Of a DNA stretch of 64,000 nt, positions 17,664 through 26,044 are shown piece by piece. Source of the stretch: CAMTWZ01 sp041749075 (GTDB lineage: Bacteria > Bacteroidota > Rhodothermia > Balneolales > HLUCCA01); NCBI GenBank assembly GCA_041749075.1, contig JBGTBY010000012.1, positions 44,583-108,582 on the forward strand. The letters are read 5' to 3'. Every line of letters starts with the position of its first letter. Within the stretch, counting starts at the first letter, position 1. Both the position numbers and the translations under genes were made by a program. A model generated the notes under the pieces. That model ran no database searches. It saw only the letters and a list, made by a program, of their open reading frames with translations, and was not told the DNA's origin.

Positions 17664-19079
17664 CACGAGTCCGCCACTCCCCGCGAGCCAAAGAAGCAAG
17701 CGGGGAATCCATCCGAGATCGGATCCCAACCAAACCAGACTTCCCAGCACCGCTACTTGCAGTAGCGCTGGCTTCACTGCGTATGCCACTGGGTAGGATT
17801 TCTGCGTGTCGTACAGCAAGAACATGCTCATCACCGCATAACTCGCCGTCGTAGCCATTGCCGCGCCCACCATTCCCAAAACAGGCACCAAAAGCACATT
17901 CGCCGCGATGGTGACCATCGAGCCCGTCCAAGTGATGATCGGCAAGCGCTTGGTTCTGTCTTTCAGAAATACGCCTACCGAGAACACGACGAACCATCCT
18001 TGGAACCAATACGCAGCCAAAATCCAAGGCACGATGGGGATGGCCGACCAATACCGTGAGTCGATCAATGTGGCGGATGTGCCTGGAATCCGGATTCCCG
18101 CAATTTCAAGCGCAAACAGGCTCACACCAAGAAATACGATCCCTGCACCGATGTTGAACGCTCGAAATACGTTTCCGAATAAGACAGACGCGTCTTGCGC
18201 TGCCGAATATTTCATGAAAAAGGGTTGCCAGGCCATCCGGAACATCTGAACCAACAACAGCATGAACACACCCAGCTTATAACAGGCGTTGTAATACCCG
18301 GTGATGTCGTCTGCTGTAACGCCTTCTCCATAAATTCTCATGATGTCGGCCACATCCATCCGACTCAGCCAGAATCGGTCCAACACCTCGTTGATGGCGA
18401 ATCCGAGGCCATTCGGCACATAGGGCAATCCAAACCAAAGCGCTTCACTGGCGATTCTTCCGGACCATTTGCCCGACATCATCGGCCACGTCACAATCCA
18501 AACGATGATTCCGGTCACCCCGGATGCGAACGCATTGCTGATTAGCACCGCTTCGATTCCAATTCCAACATTCAGAATGAGGAACAGATTCATCCCTATG
18601 TTCAGCGCCACATTCAACGCTTTGAGCGAGGCGTACGTCCACGGGCGTTCCGACAAGCGCAACTCGGCATACGGAACAATACTCGTGGCATCCAGAATCA
18701 AAATCATCATCAAATAGAAATAGAGCTGCTCGGCTTGTTCTCCACTGATCTTCAAAAGATCGTATGCCAGCGGCTCAATCGCCCACATCGCAAACAGCAA
18801 GACCGCACTCGCGCCCACAAGAATCAGTTGTAGGGTTTTGAAAACGTCCTTTGCCTTTTCACGGTCGGAAGCATATCGGATGTAGGCCGATTCGAGTCCC
18901 AGCGTGAAAATCACGTTCAGAAAGACGATGGCACCATAGATGAGCCCGATCACGCCATATTCGCCCGGCGAAAACATGCCGGTGTACAATGGAACCAGCA
19001 GATAATTCAGGAAGCGGGCCAGCACGCCAGACAGCCCATATACGAGCGAATCGCTCAACAACTCCCGTAACCGGCTCAC
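17634..19079 (-). CDS. Polysaccharide (O-antigen/EPS) flippase, Wzx/MATE-like
   Basis: 481 residues with about 12-14 transmembrane helices. The N-terminus SLVYGLSGVLARFLNYLLVPLYT is typical of the polysaccharide biosynthesis family of the MOP superfamily. It should flip lipid-linked glycan repeat units across the inner membrane. The start is GTG, overlapping the aroQ stop in a GTGA junction, so it is coupled to aroQ and the HIT gene upstream. Its 3' end overlaps secG tail-to-tail by 30 nt. Confidence 0.85.
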   Translation of the reverse strand: MSRLRELLSDSLVYGLSGVLARFLNYLLVPLYTGMFSPGEYGVIGLIYGAIVFLNVIFTLGLESAYIRYASDREKAKDVFKTLQLILVGASAVLLFAMWAIEPLAYDLLKISGEQAEQLYFYLMMILILDATSIVPYAELRLSERPWTYASLKALNVALNIGMNLFLILNVGIGIEAVLISNAFASGVTGIIVWIVTWPMMSGKWSGRIASEALWFGLPYVPNGLGFAINEVLDRFWLSRMDVADIMRIYGEGVTADDITGYYNACYKLGVFMLLLVQMFRMAWQPFFMKYSAAQDASVLFGNVFRAFNIGAGIVFLGVSLFALEIAGIRIPGTSATLIDSRYWSAIPIVPWILAAYWFQGWFVVFSVGVFLKDRTKRLPIITWTGSMVTIAANVLLVPVLGMVGAAMATTASYAVMSMFLLYDTQKSYPVAYAVKPALLQVAVLGSLVWLGSDLGWIPRLLLWLAGSGGLVLVAFFGRNR

Positions 19080-19504
19080 ATCAACGGTTCCAATGCCTGG
19101 ATGCCGAGGCGGTAGCTCGATACCCCGAATCCGGAGATGAGTCCGTTACAGGCCCCTGCAGTAACGGAAGTGTGCCGAAACGCCTCACGGGCATGGATGT
19201 TCGACAGATGCACTTCCACTTTCGGAATCCGAAGAGCCGATAAGGCATCTCTCAGCGCCACCGATGTGTGAGAAAATCCACCCGGATTAATGATCAATCC
19301 ATTCAAGGATGCATCTCGGAACGCCGCATGCAATCGGTCAATGATTTCGCCTTCGTGGTTGCTCTGAAAAAACAACAACGAATGTTGCGGAAACGCGGCA
19401 CGAAGCAAGACTTCGATGTCGGCAAGCGTGGTGGATCCGTAAATCTCGGGTTCCCGCTCTCCAAGCAGGTTCAGATTTGGGCCGTTCACGATCAGAATCG
19501 TCAT
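19076..19504 (-). CDS. aroQ: 3-dehydroquinate dehydratase, type II
   Basis: 142 residues, the normal length for the dodecameric type II enzyme. Motifs are NGPNLNLLGEREPEIYG (catalytic Arg/Tyr loop), NPGGFSHTSVALRDAL (Asn/His site) and EVHLSNIHAREAFRHTS. It catalyses the third step of the shikimate pathway in the cytoplasm. It overlaps the HIT gene (ATGA) upstream and the flippase (GTGA) downstream. Confidence 0.95.
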   Translation of the reverse strand: MTILIVNGPNLNLLGEREPEIYGSTTLADIEVLLRAAFPQHSLLFFQSNHEGEIIDRLHAAFRDASLNGLIINPGGFSHTSVALRDALSALRIPKVEVHLSNIHAREAFRHTSVTAGACNGLISGFGVSSYRLGIQALEPLM

Positions 19505-19896
19505 AAGCGGATGTGGGATGCGATAGATGCGGCGATGGCTGCCATATCTTCGGAAGATACGTCAACCGGATTTCCGAATGCCATTTTCTGATGTTCGGTA
19601 TAGATAGGTACCAGATGGATGTGGGCATGCGGCACTTCCAAGCCTTGTACGATGATTCCGGTACGGATGCAGCCCGTGGCTTGGTCAATTCCTTTGGCCA
19701 CGTTTTGGGCAAAACTCATCATCCGTTGAAGATCATCTACCGACAAATCGAATAGATAATCGATTTCCTTTTTCGGCACGACGAGGGTGTGACCTTTGCT
19801 GATGGGGCGGACATCCAGGAAGGAAAAGAAGTCCGCTGTCTCGGCGATCTTATGACAAGGAATCTCACCGGCTATGATTCGACTGAAGATGGTCAT
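19501..19896 (-). CDS. HIT-family nucleotide hydrolase
   Basis: 131 residues from ATG 19896; an in-frame TTG three codons upstream is less likely. It has the HIT family motif HAHIHLVPI (His-x-His-x-His), an N-terminal FSRIIAGEIPCHKI and GHTLVVPK, as in Hint/HinT purine nucleoside phosphoramidases. It is first in the HIT-aroQ-flippase operon. One family deviation is GLEVPHAHIH where QxVxHxHxH is usual. Confidence 0.9.
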   Translation of the reverse strand: MTIFSRIIAGEIPCHKIAETADFFSFLDVRPISKGHTLVVPKKEIDYLFDLSVDDLQRMMSFAQNVAKGIDQATGCIRTGIIVQGLEVPHAHIHLVPIYTEHQKMAFGNPVDVSSEDMAAIAASIASHIRL

Positions 19897-19912
19897 AACA
19901 TTCAATTTGTCG

Positions 19913-19944
19913 TTGAATATACGGTGCTTTCCTCCGTATATTAG
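19913..19944 (+). promoter_or_regulatory. Probable promoter of tRNA-Lys
   Basis: TTG at 19913-19915, a 21-nt spacer and TATATTAG at 19937-19944 (7 of 8 matches to TAnnTTTG). The tRNA begins 26 nt downstream. Confidence 0.4.
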
Positions 19945-19969
19945 GGGCCTTGGCGAAAATTCAAGTTCT

Positions 19970-20042
19970 GAATCGGTAGCTCAGCCGGTAGAGCATCGGC
20001 CTTTTAAGCCGTTGGTCGTGGGTTCGAGTCCCACCCGATTCA
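19970..20042 (+). tRNA. tRNA-Lys (anticodon TTT)
   Basis: The acceptor GAATCGG pairs with CCGATTC, followed by discriminator A. The D stem is GCTC/GAGC, the anticodon loop CTTTTAA, and the T arm GTGGG/CCCAC with loop TTCGAGT. CCA is not encoded (CAC follows). Confidence 0.95.
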
Positions 20043-20047
20043 CACAA

Positions 20048-20079
20048 AGCCCGTCCATATGTATGGATGGGCTTTTTTT
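20048..20079 (+). terminator. Rho-independent terminator after tRNA-Lys
   Basis: A 12-bp stem, AGCCCGTCCATA against TATGGATGGGCT with one wobble, a 2-nt loop and seven T immediately after. Confidence 0.9.
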
Positions 20080-20092
20080 ATCTATCATACAT

Positions 20093-20373
20093 GCATGAGC
20101 CTTCGGAATCGAATCGTTTCACCACGTGGCATATCGATGATCTATCTCGTCATCGGAAGCTTTTGAATTACCTTCTCCGACGACTGGTTGATGGCGATGG
20201 TGTCGGATATGGAAACGATGACGTTCTGTGTCCATCAAACGGAACCTACACCTTTCGTAGAAAAAATAGCGTCTAGGTATCGAGGTCGGAACGATGACAC
20301 TCAAGGGCACGGGCATTGGGTTGAATCCATTCAGGGATATCACACCGTATTTTATAGTACATTACCCGAATAG
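20093..20373 (+). pseudogene. Decayed histidine kinase, C-terminal remnant
   Basis: No single frame spans this stretch. The frame ending at 20373 finishes GHWVES...HTVFYSTLPE, which closely follows the end of a histidine kinase ATPase domain (GGRIWVESEPGKGSTFYFTLPE type). Just before it, VEKIASRYRGRNDD resembles the F-box/hinge EKIF-RFHGR, but the G2 box (GTGIGLAI...ERHGG) between them is missing. A second frame covers 20093-20276 and ends in a stop. The order kinase then Rcp1-like regulator matches the damaged regulator that follows. This is inference from motif resemblance; an unrelated non-coding stretch remains possible. Confidence 0.45.
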
Positions 20374-20382
20374 ATCGTCACT

Positions 20383-20706
20383 ATGTCTGAATCCCCCTAT
20401 ATCTTGCTTGTCGATGACAATCCCGATGATGTCGACCTCACCATCCTCGCTCTAAAGCGGAGCGATTTGAATTGTGAGATCGTCGTCGTTCGAGATGGGA
20501 TAGGAGCGTTGCGCCAACATCCTCTGACGAAATCTCAACCCGTTGTGATTCTCACCAGCTCCCGCGAAGAGCATGATATCGCGGAAAGGTATGCCAATGG
20601 TGCGAAGAGTTCCATCCGTAAACCGTTGGATTACAACAATTTCACTGCGGATGTCAAGCACCTCGGTTTGTATTGGATGGTATGGAACGAACGACCTATA
20701 GGCTGA
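20383..20706 (+). pseudogene. Rcp1-like response regulator with internal deletion
   Basis: 107 residues where family members have about 140-150. The start (ILLVDDNPDDVDLTILALK, EIVVVRDGIGAL) and the end (PVVILTSSREEHDIAERYANGA, RKPLDYNNF, GLYWMVWNE) are well preserved. Residue 43 joins directly to RQHPLTKSQ, so about 38-40 residues are lost, including the phospho-acceptor strand (DLKLP-like). The reading frame is intact, so a shortened protein could still be made, but it cannot be phosphorylated in the usual way. It lies 3 nt upstream of the next signalling gene. Confidence 0.7.
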
Positions 20707-20709
20707 AAC

Positions 20710-22104
20710 ATGGCATTGAAAATCCTACTGCTTGAAGATTCGGATGATGATGCGACCTTGATCGAACACTTCTTGATTCGTGATTTGGAAGGATGTTCTA
20801 TCGTTCGAGTGGAAACCATCACAGAATTCATGTCGCAAGTAGGTGGTTCATCATTTGATGCCATCATCAGCGATTATATGTTGAGTGGATTCACAGGGAT
20901 GGAAGCCATCAAACATCTCATATCCATCGGTAGCGAAATCCCCTTCATTCTCGTTTCCGGAACGGTTGGCGAGGATATCGCTGTGGATGCGCTCAAATCC
21001 GGTGTGAATGATTATGTGATGAAAAACAACCTCACCCGTCTGCCAAGCGCTATTCGCCGGGAAGTGATGGCCTCGCAAATTCGTAGGCAGAAGAAATCGG
21101 CGGAAAAGATCCTGCAGGGCAACCGAGCGAACCTCATCGCATTGATCGAAAACACATCCGATAGCATCTGGTCGATCAATCGGAACTTGCAGATCACGAT
21201 TCTGAATCAGGCTTCGCGCGATTTTTTTGGTATGGTGTATGCGATTGACGTGAATCCCGGGGCTTACTTTCCGGATGTACTGCCCGCAAACGTTCATAAA
21301 GAATGGGATACCTTCATCAAAACCGCCTTTCTAGGTAGCAAATCCCAGCACGAAATCGAGTTCAAGTTATCGGATGGGAACCATATGGTGATGGACGTGT
21401 CTGTGAACCCCATTCTCGATGATGAGCGGAATGTGTCTGGCGTATCCTTTTTCGCCAAAGACATCACCGAGCAAAAACGGGTGAATGATCGCTTGGAGGC
21501 ATCCCTGAATGAAAAGGAGATTCTGTTGGCCGAGGTGCATCACCGGGTGAAAAACAATCTGGCCATCATTTCCGGCATTTTGATGTTGCAATTGGAGAAG
21601 ATCGACGATCCTCATTTGAAGGTGGTGTATGCCGAATCCATCAGCAAGATCAAATCGATCGCTCTGATCCACGAGAAATTGTATCAGAATGAATCGTTGG
21701 CTGAAATCGAATTCGGAGGCTACATCCGAAGTCTAGGCGAGTACATCGCCTCAACGATGTCGACAGATAAGAAAATCGACCTTATCGTTGATGTGGATGA
21801 GGGCATTCTGAATATATTGATCGCCATTCCATGCGGACTCATCCTCAGCGAACTCATCACCAATTCGTATAAACACGCGTTCACGGATCGTGAATCGGGT
21901 ATCATCCACATTCGTTTTTCTCCTCGTAATTCCGGGTTTATCCTCTCCATTCAAGATGATGGAAACGGAAGTTTGGCACAACAAAACATGAAATCTTCTC
22001 ATTCCATCGGCATGACGATTGTCGAAGGTTTGGCCTCGCAGATCGGAGCGACCCTCACGTTCGATTATTCCTCTGGCACCAAAGTCACTGTGGAGGTCGC
22101 TTGA
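20710..22104 (+). CDS. Receiver-PAS-HisKA_2 sensor histidine kinase
   Basis: 464 residues, cytoplasmic. Residues 1-120 form a receiver domain (LLEDSDDD; phospho-Asp in IISDYMLSG; Lys in DYVMKNN). Residues about 140-255 form a PAS domain (LIENTSDSIWSINRN, SFFAKDITEQ). Residues about 262-464 are a HisKA_2/HWE-type kinase with H-box EVHHRVKNNLAIISGIL, N-box ELITNSYKHAF and DDGNG. Kinases of this class are regulated by their own receiver and often act on stress or light signals. It overlaps the next regulator by 4 nt (TTGA). Confidence 0.9.
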   Translation: MALKILLLEDSDDDATLIEHFLIRDLEGCSIVRVETITEFMSQVGGSSFDAIISDYMLSGFTGMEAIKHLISIGSEIPFILVSGTVGEDIAVDALKSGVNDYVMKNNLTRLPSAIRREVMASQIRRQKKSAEKILQGNRANLIALIENTSDSIWSINRNLQITILNQASRDFFGMVYAIDVNPGAYFPDVLPANVHKEWDTFIKTAFLGSKSQHEIEFKLSDGNHMVMDVSVNPILDDERNVSGVSFFAKDITEQKRVNDRLEASLNEKEILLAEVHHRVKNNLAIISGILMLQLEKIDDPHLKVVYAESISKIKSIALIHEKLYQNESLAEIEFGGYIRSLGEYIASTMSTDKKIDLIVDVDEGILNILIAIPCGLILSELITNSYKHAFTDRESGIIHIRFSPRNSGFILSIQDDGNGSLAQQNMKSSHSIGMTIVEGLASQIGATLTFDYSSGTKVTVEVA

Positions 22105-22460
22105 AGCGGATTCTGATCGTCGAAGACGAATTCATCATCGCGATGCTGCTGGAAAAACAAGTGATCCGCCTCGGGTATGAAGTGGTCGGAAAAGTGACCG
22201 ATGGAGCCAAAGCCATCGAAATTGTTCGATCCACTCCTGTCGACGTTATCCTCATGGATATTAAAATCCTAGGTGAACTGGATGGCATTCAAACCATGTT
22301 GGCGGTGCGCGCCATCTCACCTATCCCCGTCATCTACATAACGGGAAATTCGGATCCAAACACCCGATTGCGCGCTCAAGAAACCGATCCGATCGCTTAT
22401 TTGGTGAAGCCAGTGGATGCAACGGTACTTTCTGAAGCGCTAAACATCGCCACAGCATGA
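22101..22460 (+). CDS. Single-domain response regulator
   Basis: 119 residues, receiver domain only: acidic pocket VEDE, phospho-Asp in ILMDIKI, Thr in YITGNSD, Lys in LVKPVD. The start is TTG, read from the TTGA overlap with the preceding kinase, since no ATG lies at the N-terminus. It is probably the direct phosphotransfer partner of that kinase. It overlaps plsC by 4 nt. Confidence 0.88.
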   Translation: MKRILIVEDEFIIAMLLEKQVIRLGYEVVGKVTDGAKAIEIVRSTPVDVILMDIKILGELDGIQTMLAVRAISPIPVIYITGNSDPNTRLRAQETDPIAYLVKPVDATVLSEALNIATA

Positions 22461-23176
22461 TTGCTACGGTCCGCTCTTTACTGGCCATGATTGTGTTTAT
22501 CGTGGTTCTGGGGCTGTTTACCCTCCTCGCCATTCCGTTGCTCATCCTTTCCTTCGGGCGATTGCGCGACTTTTTGGTTCAGTATGTGGGAGGTTTTTTG
22601 GGATGGGTGGTGCTCGCCACCATCGGCGTGAAATTAGATATCACCGATCTCAGAAAAAATCCGAGTTTACCCAAAGTCTACATCAGCAACCACAGCTCCA
22701 CGCTCGATATGTTTGTGATTTTGGCACTTGGCTTGAAGAAGACGCGGTTCGTCGCCAAGTATGAGCTGCAGTATAATCCGTTTTTCTTCATCATCGGACG
22801 CTTGACCGGGCAGATATTCTTGCAACGCCAAGACCGTGAAAAAGCCATGAAAGCCTTGGACCAAGCATTGATCGACATCCGCGAACAAGGTTTGTCACTT
22901 TACATGGCGCCGGAAGGAACCCGGAAGCACGAAGGCGTGATTGGTCCGTTCAAAAAAGGCGCCTTTCATATGGCGTTAAACACCGGATACCCGATATGCC
23001 CGATTTTCATCGATGGGGCTTCAGAATTGGCTCACGGCGGATCGTTGGTTAGCAGGGCCGGTGTATTGCGTGTGACGTTGAACGAAGAAATCGACACTTC
23101 ACGTTACGGGAAAGAAGACGTGGACGCATTGCTGAACGATACCCGTAAATTGTATCTGCAATGGAGTGGATGCTGA
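22457..23176 (+). CDS. plsC: 1-acyl-sn-glycerol-3-phosphate acyltransferase
   Basis: 239 residues. An N-terminal membrane helix (residues about 5-32) is followed by the PlsC domain: NHSSTLDMF (HxxxxD catalytic box), APEGTR, and GYPICPIFIDG. It makes phosphatidic acid at the inner membrane. The ATG overlaps the regulator's stop (ATGA). Its own stop codon lies within the 3' acceptor end of the convergent tRNA-Val, a 10-nt overlap. Confidence 0.92.
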   Translation: MIATVRSLLAMIVFIVVLGLFTLLAIPLLILSFGRLRDFLVQYVGGFLGWVVLATIGVKLDITDLRKNPSLPKVYISNHSSTLDMFVILALGLKKTRFVAKYELQYNPFFFIIGRLTGQIFLQRQDREKAMKALDQALIDIREQGLSLYMAPEGTRKHEGVIGPFKKGAFHMALNTGYPICPIFIDGASELAHGGSLVSRAGVLRVTLNEEIDTSRYGKEDVDALLNDTRKLYLQWSGC

Positions 23177-23241
23177 GGGATTCGAACCCCCGACCCTCTG
23201 CTTGTAAGGCAGATGCTCTGAACCAACTGAGCTAAGCATCC
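23167..23241 (-). tRNA. tRNA-Val (anticodon TAC)
   Basis: On the minus strand: acceptor GGATGCT/AGCATCC, D stem GCTC/GAGC, anticodon arm TCTGC-CTTACAA-GCAGA, T loop TTCGAAT, discriminator A. CCA is not encoded. Its 3' end overlaps the plsC stop codon. Confidence 0.95.
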
Positions 23242-23257
23242 ATTTGCTGACGGGCCA

Positions 23258-23289
23258 CAAAGATACGGTGCGCACATCGCCTTATGCAA
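23258..23289 (-). promoter_or_regulatory. Promoter of tRNA-Val
   Basis: On the minus strand an exact TATCTTTG box (plus-strand 23258-23265) with TTG (23287-23289) 21 nt upstream. The -33 element lies inside the first codons of the divergent MFS gene. Confidence 0.6.
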
Positions 23290-24459
23290 ACAAAATCATC
23301 AACATCTCTTCCCGTCCATCTCAATCCAAATCTCTTGATTGTTTTCTCGGTCACCTTGACCGGCATCATGGGCGTATCGAGTGTGACCCCCATCCTTCCA
23401 ACAATTGCCTATGAGTTCAATATTTCGCCGGAGCAATCGGCGTTGCTCATCACCGTGTTCACATTGCCAGGAGTCTTTCTGACGCCGATTTTTGGCATCC
23501 TAGCGGATTGGTATGGTCGGCGGCGGGTATTGGTGCCGGTACTGATGTTATTCGGCATCGCAGGAACCGCCTGCTTCTATGCCCAGGAATTCTCCACCTT
23601 GCTCATGTTGAGAACCTTGCAAGGCATCGGTGCGGCGTCACTTGGAGCGATGAATGTGACCATCATCAGCGATCTGTTCCGAGGCAACGAACGCACTACG
23701 GCTCTAGGATATAACTCGGCCGTGCTGAGTTTGGGCGCCACATTGTACCCCGCCATCGGTGGTTCTCTTGCTTTGTTCGGATGGAGGTATCCGTTTCTGC
23801 TTCCTTTGCTGGCGTTTCCGACAGGTTTATTGGTGCTAATCAAGCTTAAAAGTCCGAAAGCCTATCAGACGGATGACATCCGCGCGTATTTCCGAGGTGT
23901 GTTCCGAAGCCTGAAATCGCGCAAGATCCGGATGATGTTCTTGCTAAGCACATCCACCTTTTTGTTACTCTATGGACCGTTGCTCACCTTCCTTCCCTTT
24001 TTCATGTCGAGCCGGTTCGGGAGTGATTCGCTTACCATCGGCATTGTGCTGGCCACATCCGCCATCGGAAATCTGATATCTGGGGCTGCTTTAGGGCGAC
24101 TCGTGAAACGCCATAGCTCGGTAGAGCTAATTCTGATATCGTATCTGATCTATGCGTTCTCATTGGTGCTCATTCCAGTAATGCCAGGCGAATATTGGCT
24201 CATCATCCCATCCATTTTATTCGGTGTCGGCATCGGAATCAACAATCCGAACATCCAGACACTCATCGCGAAATCGGTGCGACCCGAGCAGCGCGCCGCC
24301 ATTCTCTCCATCAACGGCATGGTGCTCCGCTTGGGACAAACAACCGGTCCCATGATCATGGCCCTTCTCTTTGCGTTACTCGGCATGGAAGGCTCCTATG
24401 TGGCGATGGCCGTGGTATCGGTGGGTATTTTCGTCTGGCTCCGGAGCATGGTTCGCTGA
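23284..24459 (+). CDS. Major facilitator superfamily transporter
   Basis: 391 residues with 12 predicted transmembrane helices. The MFS signature appears in loop 2-3 (GILADWYGRRRVLV) and in GNERTTALGYNSAVLSLGATLYP. The general shape is that of a drug:H+ antiporter (DHA1-type) exporter, but the substrate cannot be read from sequence. It is a single gene, divergent from tRNA-Val and with a 65-nt gap before yajC. Confidence 0.88.
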   Translation: MQTKSSTSLPVHLNPNLLIVFSVTLTGIMGVSSVTPILPTIAYEFNISPEQSALLITVFTLPGVFLTPIFGILADWYGRRRVLVPVLMLFGIAGTACFYAQEFSTLLMLRTLQGIGAASLGAMNVTIISDLFRGNERTTALGYNSAVLSLGATLYPAIGGSLALFGWRYPFLLPLLAFPTGLLVLIKLKSPKAYQTDDIRAYFRGVFRSLKSRKIRMMFLLSTSTFLLLYGPLLTFLPFFMSSRFGSDSLTIGIVLATSAIGNLISGAALGRLVKRHSSVELILISYLIYAFSLVLIPVMPGEYWLIIPSILFGVGIGINNPNIQTLIAKSVRPEQRAAILSINGMVLRLGQTTGPMIMALLFALLGMEGSYVAMAVVSVGIFVWLRSMVR

Positions 24460-24524
24460 AGGAACGCCGAAAATCCCGTACCTTTAGGTGTACATCAGAC
24501 CTTTTTTAACCAAGTTTATTCAAC

Positions 24525-24821
24525 ATGATCCTGTTTCTTGCCGATCCAAACGCCCAAGGTGGCGGTTTCGAAAGCCTCTTTTTCCTCGCTGCCATTTTCG
24601 TGGTGTTTTATTTCTTCATCATCCGTCCGCAATCCAAGCGTCAGAAAGAGATTCAGAACAAAGTGACCGCCATCAAAAAAGGCGATAAGATCATCACAAC
24701 AGGCGGCATCATTGGTCATGTGGCGAGCATCGAAGACGCCGAAGTCTTGGTGGAAGTCGACAAAGACGTGAAAATCCGCATCCTCAAATCCGCCATAGGC
24801 GACGTCAACCCAGGAAAATGA
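24525..24821 (+). CDS. yajC: Preprotein translocase subunit YajC
   Basis: 98 residues: one membrane helix (residues 17-33), then FFIIRPQSKRQKEIQNKVTA, KGDKIITTGGIIGHV and VRIL-like, the standard YajC sequence. It associates with SecDF at the inner membrane. A possible -7 box TACCTTTA lies at 24479-24486. It overlaps ribBA by 4 nt. Confidence 0.93.
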   Translation: MILFLADPNAQGGGFESLFFLAAIFVVFYFFIIRPQSKRQKEIQNKVTAIKKGDKIITTGGIIGHVASIEDAEVLVEVDKDVKIRILKSAIGDVNPGK

Positions 24822-26044
24822 GTTCCTTCACATTCGATCGGATCGAAGACGCCATCGACGACATCCGTCAGGGCAAAGTCATCATCGTTTGCGATGATGA
24901 AGACCGTGAGAATGAAGGAGATTTTCTGATGGCGGCGGAAGCCGTTACGCCCGAAGCCATCAACCTGATGGCCACTTGGGGACGCGGCCTGATCTGCGCC
25001 CCCATCTCGCGTCAACGCGCGATCGAATTGAAGCTGGATCGGATGGTGGCCGAGAACACCGAATCGCATGAAACCGCATTCACCGTTTCGGTGGATGTGC
25101 GCGATGGCACGAGCACCGGCATATCCGCATCCGACCGATCGAAAACCATCCGAGCCTTGATCGATCCCCAGACCCGTGCGAATGATTTCCGTCGTCCTGG
25201 ACATATTTTCCCGTTGATTTCGGTGGATGGAGGCGTGCTTCGTCGCGCCGGACATACCGAAGCCTCGATCGACCTCGCTCGCTTGGCCGGGTTCGCTCCT
25301 GCCGGTGTGATCTGCGAAATCATGAACGATGACGGATCGATGGCCCGAGTTCCGGATCTGATGATCGTAGCGAAGAAATTCGGCATGAAGATCATCACCA
25401 TCAAAGATCTGATCGCATGGCGGATGGAGCATGAATCGCTGATCAAAGAAGCGGTGACCGTGGATCTGCCTACCGAATATGGCCACTTCCGCCTCACGGC
25501 GTATGAGGAAGTGCTCACCAGCGGCACCCACCTGGCGTTGGTGAAAGGCGACATCAGCGCGGTCGATTCACCTTTGGTGCGCGTGCATTCCCTGTGTGTG
25601 ACCGGCGATATTTTCGGCTCGAAACGCTGCGATTGCGGCGAGCAGTTGCATACCGCGCTTCGGTTGATCGAAGCCGAAGGCACAGGTGTGTTGCTGTACA
25701 TGAACCAGGAAGGACGCGGCATCGGCTTGGTCAACAAACTCCGCGCCTACAAATTGCAAGAAGAAGGAATGGATACGGTTGAAGCGAACGAAGCGCTTGG
25801 CTTCAAGCCGGATCACCGCGATTATGGGGTCGGCGCGCAGATGCTGCGTCATTTGGGCATCACCAAGATGCGCTTGATGACCAACAACCCGACGAAGCGT
25901 GTGGGCTTGACTGGCTACGGACTCGAAATCACGGATCGTGTGCCATTGGAAGTAGGGCACCTACCCGAAAACGACCGCTACATGAAAACCAAGCGCGATA
26001 AAATGGGTCACGAACTCGGGTTGCTTGGCATTTTCAAGCATTGA
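24818..26044 (+). CDS. ribBA: Bifunctional 3,4-dihydroxy-2-butanone-4-phosphate synthase / GTP cyclohydrolase II
   Basis: 408 residues. Residues 1-200 are RibB (DDEDRENEGDFL, TGISASDRSKTI, RRAGHTEASIDL). Residues 205-400 are RibA with the zinc Cys set in FGSKRCDCGEQL and the motifs MNQEGRGIGLVNKLRAY and LMTNNPTKR. It supplies both precursors of riboflavin. It is coupled to yajC (ATGA) and to gluQ (TTGA). Confidence 0.96.
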   Translation: MSSFTFDRIEDAIDDIRQGKVIIVCDDEDRENEGDFLMAAEAVTPEAINLMATWGRGLICAPISRQRAIELKLDRMVAENTESHETAFTVSVDVRDGTSTGISASDRSKTIRALIDPQTRANDFRRPGHIFPLISVDGGVLRRAGHTEASIDLARLAGFAPAGVICEIMNDDGSMARVPDLMIVAKKFGMKIITIKDLIAWRMEHESLIKEAVTVDLPTEYGHFRLTAYEEVLTSGTHLALVKGDISAVDSPLVRVHSLCVTGDIFGSKRCDCGEQLHTALRLIEAEGTGVLLYMNQEGRGIGLVNKLRAYKLQEEGMDTVEANEALGFKPDHRDYGVGAQMLRHLGITKMRLMTNNPTKRVGLTGYGLEITDRVPLEVGHLPENDRYMKTKRDKMGHELGLLGIFKH

